Shown here one piece after another: positions 40,202-48,076 of a DNA stretch of 64,000 nt. The translations under genes and the position numbers were made by a program. The notes beneath the pieces were generated by a model. It was not told where the DNA came from and searched no databases. It was given only the letters and a program-made list of their open reading frames with translations. The first letter of the stretch is position 1, and each line of letters begins with the position of its first letter. This DNA is from Methanomassiliicoccus sp. (GTDB lineage Archaea > Thermoplasmatota > Thermoplasmata > Methanomassiliicoccales > Methanomassiliicoccaceae), in NCBI GenBank assembly GCA_016109435.1, contig JAEILR010000003.1, positions 124,001 to 188,000 of the forward strand. The letters run 5' to 3'.

Positions 40202-42235
40202 ATGGCATCAGGCAAGAACGGAGCAGCGAACCTGGGACTGGGGATCGATACCGGCGGTACTTACACCGACGCGGCGATACTTGACATGGGCAACGGGGCG
40301 GTACTGAGCAAGGCCAAGGCCCTCACCACCCGAAACGACCTTACCCAGGGAATAGGGAACGCCATCGACGAGTTGGACCGTTCCCTCTTCGGCAGCGTAC
40401 GCCTGCTGGGGGTATCGTCGACCCTGGCCACCAATTCGGTGGTGGAAGGCAAGGGCTGCAGGGTCGGACTCATCGTCATCGGCCACGACGAGGTGCCCAA
40501 CACCCCGGTGGACGAGATCGCCCGGATCAGGGGGGGTCACAACCTCCAGGGCGATAAGCGGGAGGAGCTGGACCTAGAAGGGGCTCGCCAGTTCGTACTG
40601 TCGGTCAAGGACAAGGTGGACGCCTTCGCCATCTCCGGCTACCTCAGCGTGAGGAACCCCGAGCACGAGATGGCGGTCAAGGAGCTGGTGCGGTCCCTTA
40701 CCCCCTGCCCAGTGGTGTGCGGCCACGAGCTGGCCTCGGCACTGGGCTTCCACGAGCGGACCATCACCGCGGTGCTCAACGCCAGGCTGATCCCCATCAT
40801 CGCCGACCTCATCGCCTCGATCAAGAAGGTGCAGGTGGACAAGGGCATCAAGGCCCCCCTGATGATCGTGAAGGGGGACGGCTCCCTCATGGACGAGTCG
40901 GTGGCCCGGGAACGCCCGGTGGAGACGATCCTGTCCGGTCCGGCCGCGTCCATCATCGGATCCAAGGCCCTCACCAAATTGGACGAGGCTATCATCGTCG
41001 ATGTCGGGGGCACCACCACCGACATCGGGATTCTGAGGAACGGAAGGCCCCGCCTGGACGGCGAGGGAGCCATACTGGGCGGATGGAGGACCAGGGTCAA
41101 GGCGGTGGACGTGTTCACTTCCGGCATCGGAGGGGACTCCAGGGTAGTGGCGGCCGGAGGGAAGCTGCACCTCAGCTCGCTGCGCGTCATCCCCCTGTGC
41201 ATCGCCTCCTCGTCCTATCCGACCCTGCTCCCCAAGCTGGAGGCGCTGAAGGGCGCGAAGGGCCGCTGGGTGCCCTCGTACATGGACCTCGACACCATCC
41301 CCCAGGTCACCGAGTTCTATACTTTCTGCCGGAACGTGTTCGGACCGGACCTGGGCAAGGACCATGAAAGAGTGATCGAGCTGCTCAAGCAGGAGCCCCG
41401 CTCGCTTTACGAGCTGGCCGAGCTGATGAACGTCCACCCCCTCTCCCTCAACCTGAGGAAGATGGAGGCGCTGGGCATCATCCAGCGCATCGGGCTCACC
41501 CCCACCGACATGCTCCATGCCGAAGGCTCCTACGTCGAGTACGATGCCGCGGCGTCCCTGGCCGGGGTGCAGGTGCAGGCGGAGAACATGGGAATGTCGG
41601 TGCAGGAGTTCATCGACCAGGTGAAGACCGCGGTGGTGGAGAAGATCACCACCGAGGTGCTGAAGAAGCTGGTGTTCGAAGAGATCGGGGAAACCAAGCT
41701 GGACGAGGCGGCCGTCTCGTTCATGAACAACATGGTGCGGGGGACCGGCCGGAGGGACATCGCCTACCACATGAAGCTCAACAAGCCGATCATCGGCATC
41801 GGCGCGCCGGTGGGCGCGTACCTCCCCCGGGTGGCCGAGCTATTCGGCACCGAACTGGTGCTTCCGGAGCATTCCGAGGTCGGCAATGCCGCCGGGGCCA
41901 TATCCGGCAACGTCATGGAAGCGGTGGAGATGCTCATCAAGCCCAAGAAGGGCCTGGGGGCGATGGAGAACCCTCCCTGCACCCTGTTCTGGATGCAGGA
42001 GAAGAAGGACTTCGACAGTCTTGAGGAGGCCAGGGATTACGCCAAGGCGGAGGGCGGCCGGCTGGTCCGGGAGAGGGCTCTGGCCTCGGGAGCGGACACC
42101 GTTGAGGTGCTGGTGGACAATCACCGCAAGGAGGCCCGCCTGGACAAAGGCTGGGGCGGCAACATCCTGCTGGAGCTTAACCTCACCGTGACCGGGGTGG
42201 GCAAGCCCCGTCTGTTCTTCGAGGGGAAGCGATGA
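40202..42235 (+). CDS. HyuA/oxoprolinase-type ASKHA ATPase, copy 2
   Basis: A 677-residue paralogue of the previous gene. Phosphate motifs are GIDTGGTYTDAAIL (14-27) and VDVGGTTTDIGIL (266-278), and the late motif is GIGAPVGAYLPRV. The same winged-helix-like insert occurs at about 385-437 (ERVIELLKQEPRSLYELAEL, MNVHPLSLNLRKMEALGI). Both copies share the linker GLTPTD. Divergence between copies is considerable, so they are not a recent duplication and may form a heterodimer. The stop overlaps the next start by four bases. Confidence 0.82.
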   Translation: MASGKNGAANLGLGIDTGGTYTDAAILDMGNGAVLSKAKALTTRNDLTQGIGNAIDELDRSLFGSVRLLGVSSTLATNSVVEGKGCRVGLIVIGHDEVPNTPVDEIARIRGGHNLQGDKREELDLEGARQFVLSVKDKVDAFAISGYLSVRNPEHEMAVKELVRSLTPCPVVCGHELASALGFHERTITAVLNARLIPIIADLIASIKKVQVDKGIKAPLMIVKGDGSLMDESVARERPVETILSGPAASIIGSKALTKLDEAIIVDVGGTTTDIGILRNGRPRLDGEGAILGGWRTRVKAVDVFTSGIGGDSRVVAAGGKLHLSSLRVIPLCIASSSYPTLLPKLEALKGAKGRWVPSYMDLDTIPQVTEFYTFCRNVFGPDLGKDHERVIELLKQEPRSLYELAELMNVHPLSLNLRKMEALGIIQRIGLTPTDMLHAEGSYVEYDAAASLAGVQVQAENMGMSVQEFIDQVKTAVVEKITTEVLKKLVFEEIGETKLDEAAVSFMNNMVRGTGRRDIAYHMKLNKPIIGIGAPVGAYLPRVAELFGTELVLPEHSEVGNAAGAISGNVMEAVEMLIKPKKGLGAMENPPCTLFWMQEKKDFDSLEEARDYAKAEGGRLVRERALASGADTVEVLVDNHRKEARLDKGWGGNILLELNLTVTGVGKPRLFFEGKR

Positions 42236-42576
42236 GCCAGGTCAACGTGGTCATGTGCGCCGGGTTCTCCCCCTCGGCCCGGGTGGTCCGCAAGGCGCTG
42301 AGGCGGGTGTCGGAGAGCGCGGACATCAGGGTGATCTCCCCCTGCCCGGCAGGGGCGGGGCTGGGGAAGCACATCGACGTGCTGGCCTCCCTGGACCCCA
42401 GCCGCACCATGGTGGTGGAGGGCTGCGACGGCTGCTGCGGGATGCAGTCCCTCATCCAGTACGGCATCATTCCTTCCCGAACGGTGATCGTGGACAAGAC
42501 CGCGACCGCCGACGAGAAGGCGGTGGCCGAGGCCGAGAAGAAGATCCTCGCGTCCCTGAAGGAGATGGGAGCATGA
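42232..42576 (+). CDS. Small DGC-like Cys protein, putative zinc binder 1
   Basis: A 114-residue alpha/beta protein. An N-terminal CAGFSPSARVVRKAL (Cys9) is followed by SPCPAGAG (Cys38) and VVEGCDGCCGMQSLI (three Cys), the GC--C pattern of the DGC-type putative zinc-binding proteins. It starts at the ATG overlapping the end of the second HyuA-type gene and ends overlapping the next gene (ATGA on both sides). It is likely a partner of the ASKHA ATPases. Confidence 0.72.
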   Translation: MSQVNVVMCAGFSPSARVVRKALRRVSESADIRVISPCPAGAGLGKHIDVLASLDPSRTMVVEGCDGCCGMQSLIQYGIIPSRTVIVDKTATADEKAVAEAEKKILASLKEMGA

Positions 42577-42959
42577 GGGTAATGGTAGTGGTGTGCGGGG
42601 CCAACGGAGAGAGGTCGATCATCCTGGAGAGGGCGGTGGAGGAGTTCGCCAGGAAGTACTTCGACCGCATACTCCAGTTCAGCGCCTGCACCGTGGCCGC
42701 GGCCCCCATCCTGGTGCAGATGAGCGGCGGGGACCCCAAGCACCTGGTGGCGGTCAACGGCTGCCGCAACCGGTGCTCAGACCTCATCCTGAAGAAAGCG
42801 GGGATGGACCCTCTTGTAAGCATCGTCCTGGACGACGCCACCGAGCGCAAGCTTCAGGCGTGCCAGAGCTGCACGAAGTACGTGTTCCCGGACATCACCG
42901 AAGAGGAGTGCAAGCGGATGGCCCGGATGATGGGAGAGGCGGTCGAAGCGGCGCAGTGA
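42573..42959 (+). CDS. Small DGC-like Cys protein, putative zinc binder 2
   Basis: A 128-residue protein with the same outline as its neighbour. It has VVVCGANGERSIILERAVEEF, the FSACTVAAAP segment, VNGCRNRCSDLILKKAG (GC--C-like), and a late ACQSCTKYVF. The six Cys could hold zinc or a cluster. It overlaps the preceding gene by four bases and is the last gene of the HyuA-type operon. It ends abutting the convergent HAD gene. No function assigned. Confidence 0.72.
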   Translation: MRVMVVVCGANGERSIILERAVEEFARKYFDRILQFSACTVAAAPILVQMSGGDPKHLVAVNGCRNRCSDLILKKAGMDPLVSIVLDDATERKLQACQSCTKYVFPDITEEECKRMARMMGEAVEAAQ

Positions 42960-44081
42960 TCAGCCCAGCGCCCCGATGGTCTCGCCCCTGACCGAGCGCC
43001 GGAAGGCCAGGCTCTGGCGGGTGAGCGCCTTCATGTTGTGAGGGGTTATCCTCGCCACCGTCGGAGGCTTCTCCGGGAACACCTTCTCGAACTCCCGCAT
43101 GAGGTAGGGGTTCACCAGTCCCGAGGACCTCATGCTCTCAACGCTCCAGTCCTCCGTTAGCGAGCTTATCCCCTCCATGCCCGCCTTGTGGAACGTCTCC
43201 GCCAGCACCGAGGTTATCACCGTGTTGTCGGAGATGACCGCGTACTCGGCCTCCCGTAGCGCGTACTCGTTGCCGTTGAAGGAGATGGTGAGGCCGCCGC
43301 CCTCGCGGACCAGCTGGAACGCCTGCATGTCGGTGATCGAGTCGCCGATGTAGATGGTGTCCTCCAGCCCAATGCCCGTCCTCCTGCGGATGTCCAGCAC
43401 CGCCGATGCCTTCTCCTCCCCGCCCACCGGGTTGACGTCGAGGATGAGCTGGTTCGCCGCCAGGTCGGTAAGCTCCTCCCAAAATATTTCGTCCAGCCTC
43501 TGGATGGTCGCCTGGTCCTTGGGGCGGAACTCTTCCAGGTTCCTGGCGCCCTCGGGGACCTTGATCTCGGTCATCTGGGAGATCTCCCGGGCGTAGCGCT
43601 TGAGCATGTCCGCCTCCCATGGCTCCATCTTGATGGAGTCCATGTCCAGGGCGGTGCTGTAGGTGTTCTCCAGCGGGAATCCGATGGCGTCGCACACCGC
43701 GCTGATGTAATGCTCGTAGGAGGTGGCCACGATGAACGGGGTCATGAACTCCTGGACGAAGCGCATGGTCTTGCGCGCCCCCGGAACGGTCATGATGTTC
43801 TTCCTTGAGAAGTCCAGCATCGAGGTGTCGGTGGCGCCATAGGCCTTGAGGAACGGAAGGATGAGGCGGAGGGTGTCCCCGGCCTTGTAGTTCGGGCGTT
43901 GCAACACGTCGGACAGGACGTCATCGTACCTGCTGACGATCTTGAACAGGGCCCCCCCGTTCTCGATCACCTCGCTACTCAGCTCGAAGGCGTTGTCGTT
44001 CTTGGTTATGGGGCCCTCACCATCGCTGATGAACTGCCTCCACCCGCCTGCCGTGGTCTCTTCGAGCCCGTCAAAGTCCAT
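42960..44081 (-). CDS. HAD-superfamily protein, EhaR-like
   Basis: A 373-residue protein. The opening FISDGEGPITKNDNAFELS resembles EhaR, the HAD-type protein named from energy-converting hydrogenase A operons of methanogens. HAD motifs visible are that first Asp-rich loop and the late DTIYIGDSITDMQAFQLV (motif IV). The first-loop DGEGP lacks the usual DxD, as in other members of this group. No hydrogenase subunit is nearby, so the function may be phosphatase-like or structural. The ATG at 44081 has GGGGAGG six bases upstream. Confidence 0.78.
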   Translation of the reverse strand: MDFDGLEETTAGGWRQFISDGEGPITKNDNAFELSSEVIENGGALFKIVSRYDDVLSDVLQRPNYKAGDTLRLILPFLKAYGATDTSMLDFSRKNIMTVPGARKTMRFVQEFMTPFIVATSYEHYISAVCDAIGFPLENTYSTALDMDSIKMEPWEADMLKRYAREISQMTEIKVPEGARNLEEFRPKDQATIQRLDEIFWEELTDLAANQLILDVNPVGGEEKASAVLDIRRRTGIGLEDTIYIGDSITDMQAFQLVREGGGLTISFNGNEYALREAEYAVISDNTVITSVLAETFHKAGMEGISSLTEDWSVESMRSSGLVNPYLMREFEKVFPEKPPTVARITPHNMKALTRQSLAFRRSVRGETIGALG

Positions 44082-44274
44082 CTGCCGCCTCCCCGGACGC
44101 TTCCGGTGGACCGCCCCCGTTCCGGCGATACGACGGAGCACCTGTCCATGCCCCGTAAGGGCCCGTACCTCTTATTCTTTCTTTCATCCCCCCGCGACGC
44201 ATGACCTCAGGGACCGGGGGAGCAAGCCCCTCGGCCCGCCCTCGCTCCGAAATGTTCGAGGACCGCTCCGCCAT

Positions 44275-45234
44275 CTAGTCCAGCTCCCTCGCGTACTTCC
44301 TGAGGAAACGTTCGTCGGGGTAGTTGCCCCTCCCATACGCGGAGATGCTGAGGGCTGCCGCGGCCGCTCCGATCTCCCCGCACACCTCCAGGGTCGCGCC
44401 GTCGAGGTAGCCGGCCAGAAAGCCGGCCGCGTACACGTCGCCCGCCCCGGTGGTGTCGACCACCACCGCCTTCTTGGCCGGAACACGGATCTCCGAGTTG
44501 CGGGTGACGATGACCGACCCCGAGTCCCCCAGGGTGCAGACCGCCACCTTGGCCCCGGCATCCAGGAGGGCCTGGCAGCCTTCCACCGGGGGCAGCCCGG
44601 TCAGCAGGGCGGTCTCCCGCCGGTTGACGAACACGATGCGGCTGAGGCCGATCACATCGCCGATCTGCTCCATTCCCCGGCGAGCGTACTTCTCCCCCGG
44701 GGCGAAGGAGATCAGGACCTCATCGTCCAGCAGGTCCAGTATCTGCTTCTGCATGAGCAGCGCGGAGTCGCTGGAGAACGAGCTTAGATGTACCGCGCGG
44801 GCTGAACCGAGATACTCCAGGTCCTCGGGGGCAAAGGAGAACAGGTCGTTGGAGTTCGGCAGGGCCAGCAGGGAGCGCTCTCCCCTGGAGAGCATGGAGA
44901 TGCACATCCCCGGCTTCCGGTAACGCTTGACGCGGGAGACATCGACCCCGCCCATGGAATCGAGCAGGAACCTGCTGTCGTCATCCTTGCCGGTCACTCC
45001 CAGGAACCCGGTGGTGTATCCCATGCGGTCCAGTGCCACCATGGTGTTGGCCGCGGACCCTCCGCCGCTGCGGGCCAGGAGCTTCGCTGCTGCGAGCTCG
45101 TTTGAGACCTGGGCGAACAGCGTCCCGTCGTCCATGGTCTCGCTGCCCGGCTCGAAAGTTCGTCCGGCCAGGGTGAGAGAGGGGACCTCGTAGAACAGGT
45201 CGATGTTCAGCGCCCCGATACCGATAACGTCCAT
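44275..45234 (-). CDS. PfkB-family sugar/nucleoside kinase
   Basis: A 319-residue ribokinase-fold protein. It has GIGALNIDLFYEV at the N-terminus, SGGGSAANTMVALDRMGYTT (substrate loop), FVNRRETALLTG, and the catalytic DTTGAGDVYAAGFLAGYLDG with the base Asp. The substrate (sugar, nucleoside or other) is unknown. It is encoded downstream of the mvaD gene on the same strand, but a T-run separates them. Ends with TAG. Confidence 0.88.
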   Translation of the reverse strand: MDVIGIGALNIDLFYEVPSLTLAGRTFEPGSETMDDGTLFAQVSNELAAAKLLARSGGGSAANTMVALDRMGYTTGFLGVTGKDDDSRFLLDSMGGVDVSRVKRYRKPGMCISMLSRGERSLLALPNSNDLFSFAPEDLEYLGSARAVHLSSFSSDSALLMQKQILDLLDDEVLISFAPGEKYARRGMEQIGDVIGLSRIVFVNRRETALLTGLPPVEGCQALLDAGAKVAVCTLGDSGSVIVTRNSEIRVPAKKAVVVDTTGAGDVYAAGFLAGYLDGATLEVCGEIGAAAAALSISAYGRGNYPDERFLRKYARELD

Positions 45235-45257
45235 GAGGTCAAGCTAATCAGGGACGA

Positions 45258-45270
45258 CATAAAAAAGATT
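45258..45270 (-). terminator. T-run between mvaD and the PfkB kinase gene
   Basis: On the minus strand a run of six T follows the mvaD stop by about 20 bases. It may end the archease-mvaD transcript, or as TTTTTTATG serve as an AT-rich promoter element for the kinase. Confidence 0.35.
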
Positions 45271-45284
45271 GGCTATGAAAGAGG

Positions 45285-46250
45285 TCAGAAGAGGTGGTCG
45301 GGGACGGTCCTGGCCTCCCCGCCCACGGAACAGGTCAGGGTGTCGAGGCCCAGGGCAGCGACCCTCCGGCGTACCGCCGGAAGGTTCTCCCGGTCGGTGT
45401 TGACGTACACCGTCGCGCCGGTGTCGATGGAGAAATAGCAGGGGATGCCCTCCCGGCGCATGGCCTGCACTTCCAGGATGACACTGACGGTCTCCGGCCG
45501 CCACAGCACCATCTCGTCCGCACCGGTCATGGTAATGCCGTGCAGGAGAAGGGTATCGGCTTCGGCCAGGCGACCGATCTCCCGCACGTCGCCGGATCGG
45601 ATGGCCCCCTCCATGCGGTCCAGCACCGTAGGGACGTACTCCAGCCGGGCCTTAAAGAACGGGGAGGTGAGGACGTCCTTGTGCGCGGCGTCGGTGAACT
45701 TGTGCGCGGGCACCAGGGCCACCAGGATGGCGAGGTCCAGATCCTCGGGGTACGGTATGGACCTCGAGATCGAGTCCAGGTCCCCGGTGCCGGCATACCA
45801 TCGCGAGAACCCGCCGGTCACCGCCCGGGCCGCGGAGCCGGCGCCACGGCGGGCGAACCTCGATATCTCTTCCAGGGATATCTCCAGGCCCAGGGCCGCC
45901 GCGGCGGCGACCGCCAGGGCGGCGAAGCCGGAGGCCGACGCGCCCAGCCCGATGTTGGAGCGGAAGTCGTTCCTCGACTCCATGCGCATGCCCGAGCTGA
46001 CCCCGGCCTCCGCCCTCATGGGGTCGATCACATCCTTGATGCGTTCCATGTCTCGTTCCGGGACGGGCATCCCGTCGATGCGCGCGGCGTCACCGTCCTG
46101 ACCGAACCGCACGGTGGTGTGAGTGTGTATCGGCGCGGTGCACACGGAGATGGAGTCGTGGAACGGCAGGCGGAGCCTCTCGTCCCTCAGTCCGTGGTAC
46201 TTGATCAATCCCTGGATGGGATAGGCGATGGCGGATGCTTTTTCGCTCAT
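45285..46250 (-). CDS. mvaD: Diphosphomevalonate decarboxylase-family GHMP protein
   Basis: A 321-residue GHMP-fold protein. The N-terminal YPIQGLIKYHGLRDERLRLP, then HDSISV, resembles the diphosphomevalonate decarboxylase opening (IALIKYWGKRD-type). The phosphate loop is NIGLGASASGFAALA, and FSIDTGATVYVNTD holds the expected late catalytic Asp. It acts in isopentenyl diphosphate synthesis for archaeal lipids. Related archaeal enzymes phosphorylate mevalonate 3-hydroxyl or decarboxylate bisphosphomevalonate, so the exact step is open. It is translationally coupled to the archease gene (ATGA at 46247-46250). Confidence 0.82.
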   Translation of the reverse strand: MSEKASAIAYPIQGLIKYHGLRDERLRLPFHDSISVCTAPIHTHTTVRFGQDGDAARIDGMPVPERDMERIKDVIDPMRAEAGVSSGMRMESRNDFRSNIGLGASASGFAALAVAAAAALGLEISLEEISRFARRGAGSAARAVTGGFSRWYAGTGDLDSISRSIPYPEDLDLAILVALVPAHKFTDAAHKDVLTSPFFKARLEYVPTVLDRMEGAIRSGDVREIGRLAEADTLLLHGITMTGADEMVLWRPETVSVILEVQAMRREGIPCYFSIDTGATVYVNTDRENLPAVRRRVAALGLDTLTCSVGGEARTVPDHLF

Positions 46251-46651
46251 ACATCGAAGAGGACCGTGATCGACGGCTCGCTCTCGTTCACCTGCATCAT
46301 GTGATAGGTAACCGCCTTTATTTCCTGTTTGGGCGAGTGCTTCTCTCGGTCGAACCTCTCACCGCGCGCGTTGCACTCCAGGGAGCCGTCCTTCAAGGTG
46401 ACGCGGAACTCGGACAGCGCCATCTGTTTGGCATCGAAAATGAACAGCAGTTCGGAGAGGAAATTGTACAACAGGTCCTCTTTCGTTTCCCCGTCCACCG
46501 AGAATGTTTCTTCCACCTTGAGCTCCACGCTGGATGCGTCTAGGATCTGGTCCATCATCCCGTAGGCGGCGTTCTCGAAGCACTCTTGGACGGTGGCCCC
46601 ATAAGCGCGGATCATCACGTCGGCGGTGTGTTCGAGGTTCTCGTACTTCAT
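46247..46651 (-). CDS. Archease
   Basis: A 134-residue archease with the family opening YENLEHTADVMIRAYG, FENAAYGM, LLYNFLSELLFIFDAKQ and the C-terminal IKAVTYHMMQV. Archease stimulates the tRNA ligase RtcB. The metal-binding Asp/His sites (HTAD, the final Asp of VLFDV) are present. It shares an ATGA overlap with mvaD, whose pathway is unrelated. It is divergent from the aspartate dehydrogenase gene. Confidence 0.95.
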   Translation of the reverse strand: MKYENLEHTADVMIRAYGATVQECFENAAYGMMDQILDASSVELKVEETFSVDGETKEDLLYNFLSELLFIFDAKQMALSEFRVTLKDGSLECNARGERFDREKHSPKQEIKAVTYHMMQVNESEPSITVLFDV

Positions 46652-46731
46652 CAGGCGGAGAAGGGCATGAACAGGATAAAACCATTGGCGGATGGGACAA
46701 TTTCATATCCGACCCCGGCGATGAGGCCATC

Positions 46732-47550
46732 GTGCGCATACTGATCATCGGCTGCGGGTCCATCGGCTCGGTCCTGGCCACCGCGGTACAGGACATGCCC
46801 GAGGTCGACCGGATCTACGTGACCGATCAGAGCAAGGATTTCGCGGTCCACCTCATCGAGGACCTGGACAAGGCGGAATACATCGACAACGAGAACGGCA
46901 AGCTGTCCAAGATCCTGGGGGAGATCGACCTGGCGGTGGAGGCCGCCAGCCAGGACGCCGCGCGCAGGTTCATCCCCTTCGCATTGGAGAACGGGGTGGA
47001 CGTCATGGTCATGAGCGTGGGGGTGTTCGCTGATGACGCGTTCAGGGAGCGCTGCTTCACCCTGGCTAAGAGGCACCGTTCCCGCATCTACGTGCCGTCG
47101 GGCTCGATATGCGGCACCGACGGGCTGCACTCCGCCTCGGCCGCGGGGATCAGCGAGGTGCACCTCACCACTCGAAAGGGGCCGAAGGGCCTCAAAGGCG
47201 CCCCTGGCCTGGCCCAGAGGGGCATCGACGTGGACGCGCTGACCGAGGCGACGGTGGTGTTCGAGGGCAACGCCCGGGACGCCGCCAGTCAGTTCCCCAA
47301 GAACCTCAACGTCGCGGCGACGGTGTCCCTCTTGGGCGTGGGCTTCGACCAGACCCGGGTCACCATCATCTGCGATCCCACCACCGAGAGGAACGCTCAC
47401 ACCCTGGTGGTCAAGGGCGAGTTCGGGGAGCTGAAGTGCGAGACCCACAACGTCCCGTCGCCCAGGACCCCCTCGACCAGCTATCTCGCCGCGCTGTCCG
47501 CGGTGGCGGCCATCAAGCGGATACTAGGCAATGTCTGGATAGGGGTTTAA
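46732..47550 (+). CDS. nadX: L-aspartate dehydrogenase
   Basis: A 272-residue Rossmann-fold dehydrogenase with ILIIGCGSIGSVLA at the N-terminus, the family segment YVPSGSICGTDGLHSA, KNLNVAATVSLLGVGFD and NAHTLVVKGEFGE with the conserved His. Aspartate dehydrogenase makes iminoaspartate for NAD synthesis. The start is taken as the GTG at 46732, with GAGG five bases upstream and the Rossmann strand directly after. Upstream frame sequence is antisense to archease and unlikely coding. Confidence 0.9.
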   Translation: MRILIIGCGSIGSVLATAVQDMPEVDRIYVTDQSKDFAVHLIEDLDKAEYIDNENGKLSKILGEIDLAVEAASQDAARRFIPFALENGVDVMVMSVGVFADDAFRERCFTLAKRHRSRIYVPSGSICGTDGLHSASAAGISEVHLTTRKGPKGLKGAPGLAQRGIDVDALTEATVVFEGNARDAASQFPKNLNVAATVSLLGVGFDQTRVTIICDPTTERNAHTLVVKGEFGELKCETHNVPSPRTPSTSYLAALSAVAAIKRILGNVWIGV

Positions 47551-47580
47551 AAAAAAGGGAAGGGCGGCCCGCAGGCCGTT
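47549..47580 (-). terminator. Hairpin and T-run terminator of the Ala/Lys-tail gene
   Basis: On the minus strand a five-pair stem CGGCC-TGCG-GGCCG (47578-47565) is followed by a run of eight T (47556-47549). These bases overlap the stop of nadX on the other strand. Confidence 0.55.
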
Positions 47581-47586
47581 GTTCCA

Positions 47587-47907
47587 TTACTTCTTCTTGG
47601 GCTTGGCCGCGGGCTTCTTGGCCGGGGCCTTCTGGGGAGCGGCCGCCTTCTTGGGGGCAGCCTTCGGCGCGGCCTTCTTCGGGGCGGCGGCCTTCTTGGG
47701 CTCCTCGGCGATCTCCACGACCTCGACCTCTTCCTCTACCTCTTCGTAGTCGAGGAAGTCCAGGAGCGCGTCCTCGAGGTCGGCCAGGACCTCCATCGCT
47801 TCCTCCTTCTTGTTCTTCTCCATCAGATCGAGGGCCTCGGACACCATGTCCAGCATGCTCTCCAGTTCGTTGTCCAGGTCCTCAAAAGCGGTACCGAGTG
47901 TAACCAT
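47587..47907 (-). CDS. Small acidic protein with histone-H1-like Ala/Lys/Pro tail
   Basis: A 106-residue protein in two halves. Residues 1-68 are acidic and helical (ALDLMEKNKKEEAMEVLADL, then EEVEEEVEVVEIAEEP). Residues 69-106 are a strongly basic Ala/Lys/Pro-repeat tail (PKKAAAPKKAAPKAAPKK). Such tails bind nucleic acids in histone H1-, HU- and some ribosomal-type proteins. It could be a nucleoid or RNA-associated protein, or an adaptor. No family is recognised for the acidic half. The ribosome site AAAGGTGA and an AT-rich promoter precede the ATG, suggesting good expression. Confidence 0.72.
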   Translation of the reverse strand: MVTLGTAFEDLDNELESMLDMVSEALDLMEKNKKEEAMEVLADLEDALLDFLDYEEVEEEVEVVEIAEEPKKAAAPKKAAPKAAPKKAAAPQKAPAKKPAAKPKKK

Positions 47908-48076
47908 GTGAATTCACCTTTAATTTAAGTTACAACAATTTTTCGTATTTCAACCTATGGAAGCCGGAACGAAGCGGCACCGAGGCTTGCCATGACACGG
48001 CACTGTCCGCATCGGCGCCTCGGCCGACAGACCGGCGTCAGGTTTAACATGCTCCCAGCACCTTCTGGGGTCAGGT

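Noticed and set aside
46534-46731. N-terminal extension of the aspartate dehydrogenase frame
   Set aside because: These codons are antisense to archease and Arg/Ser-rich; the GTG at 46732 with its own ribosome site directly precedes the Rossmann strand.
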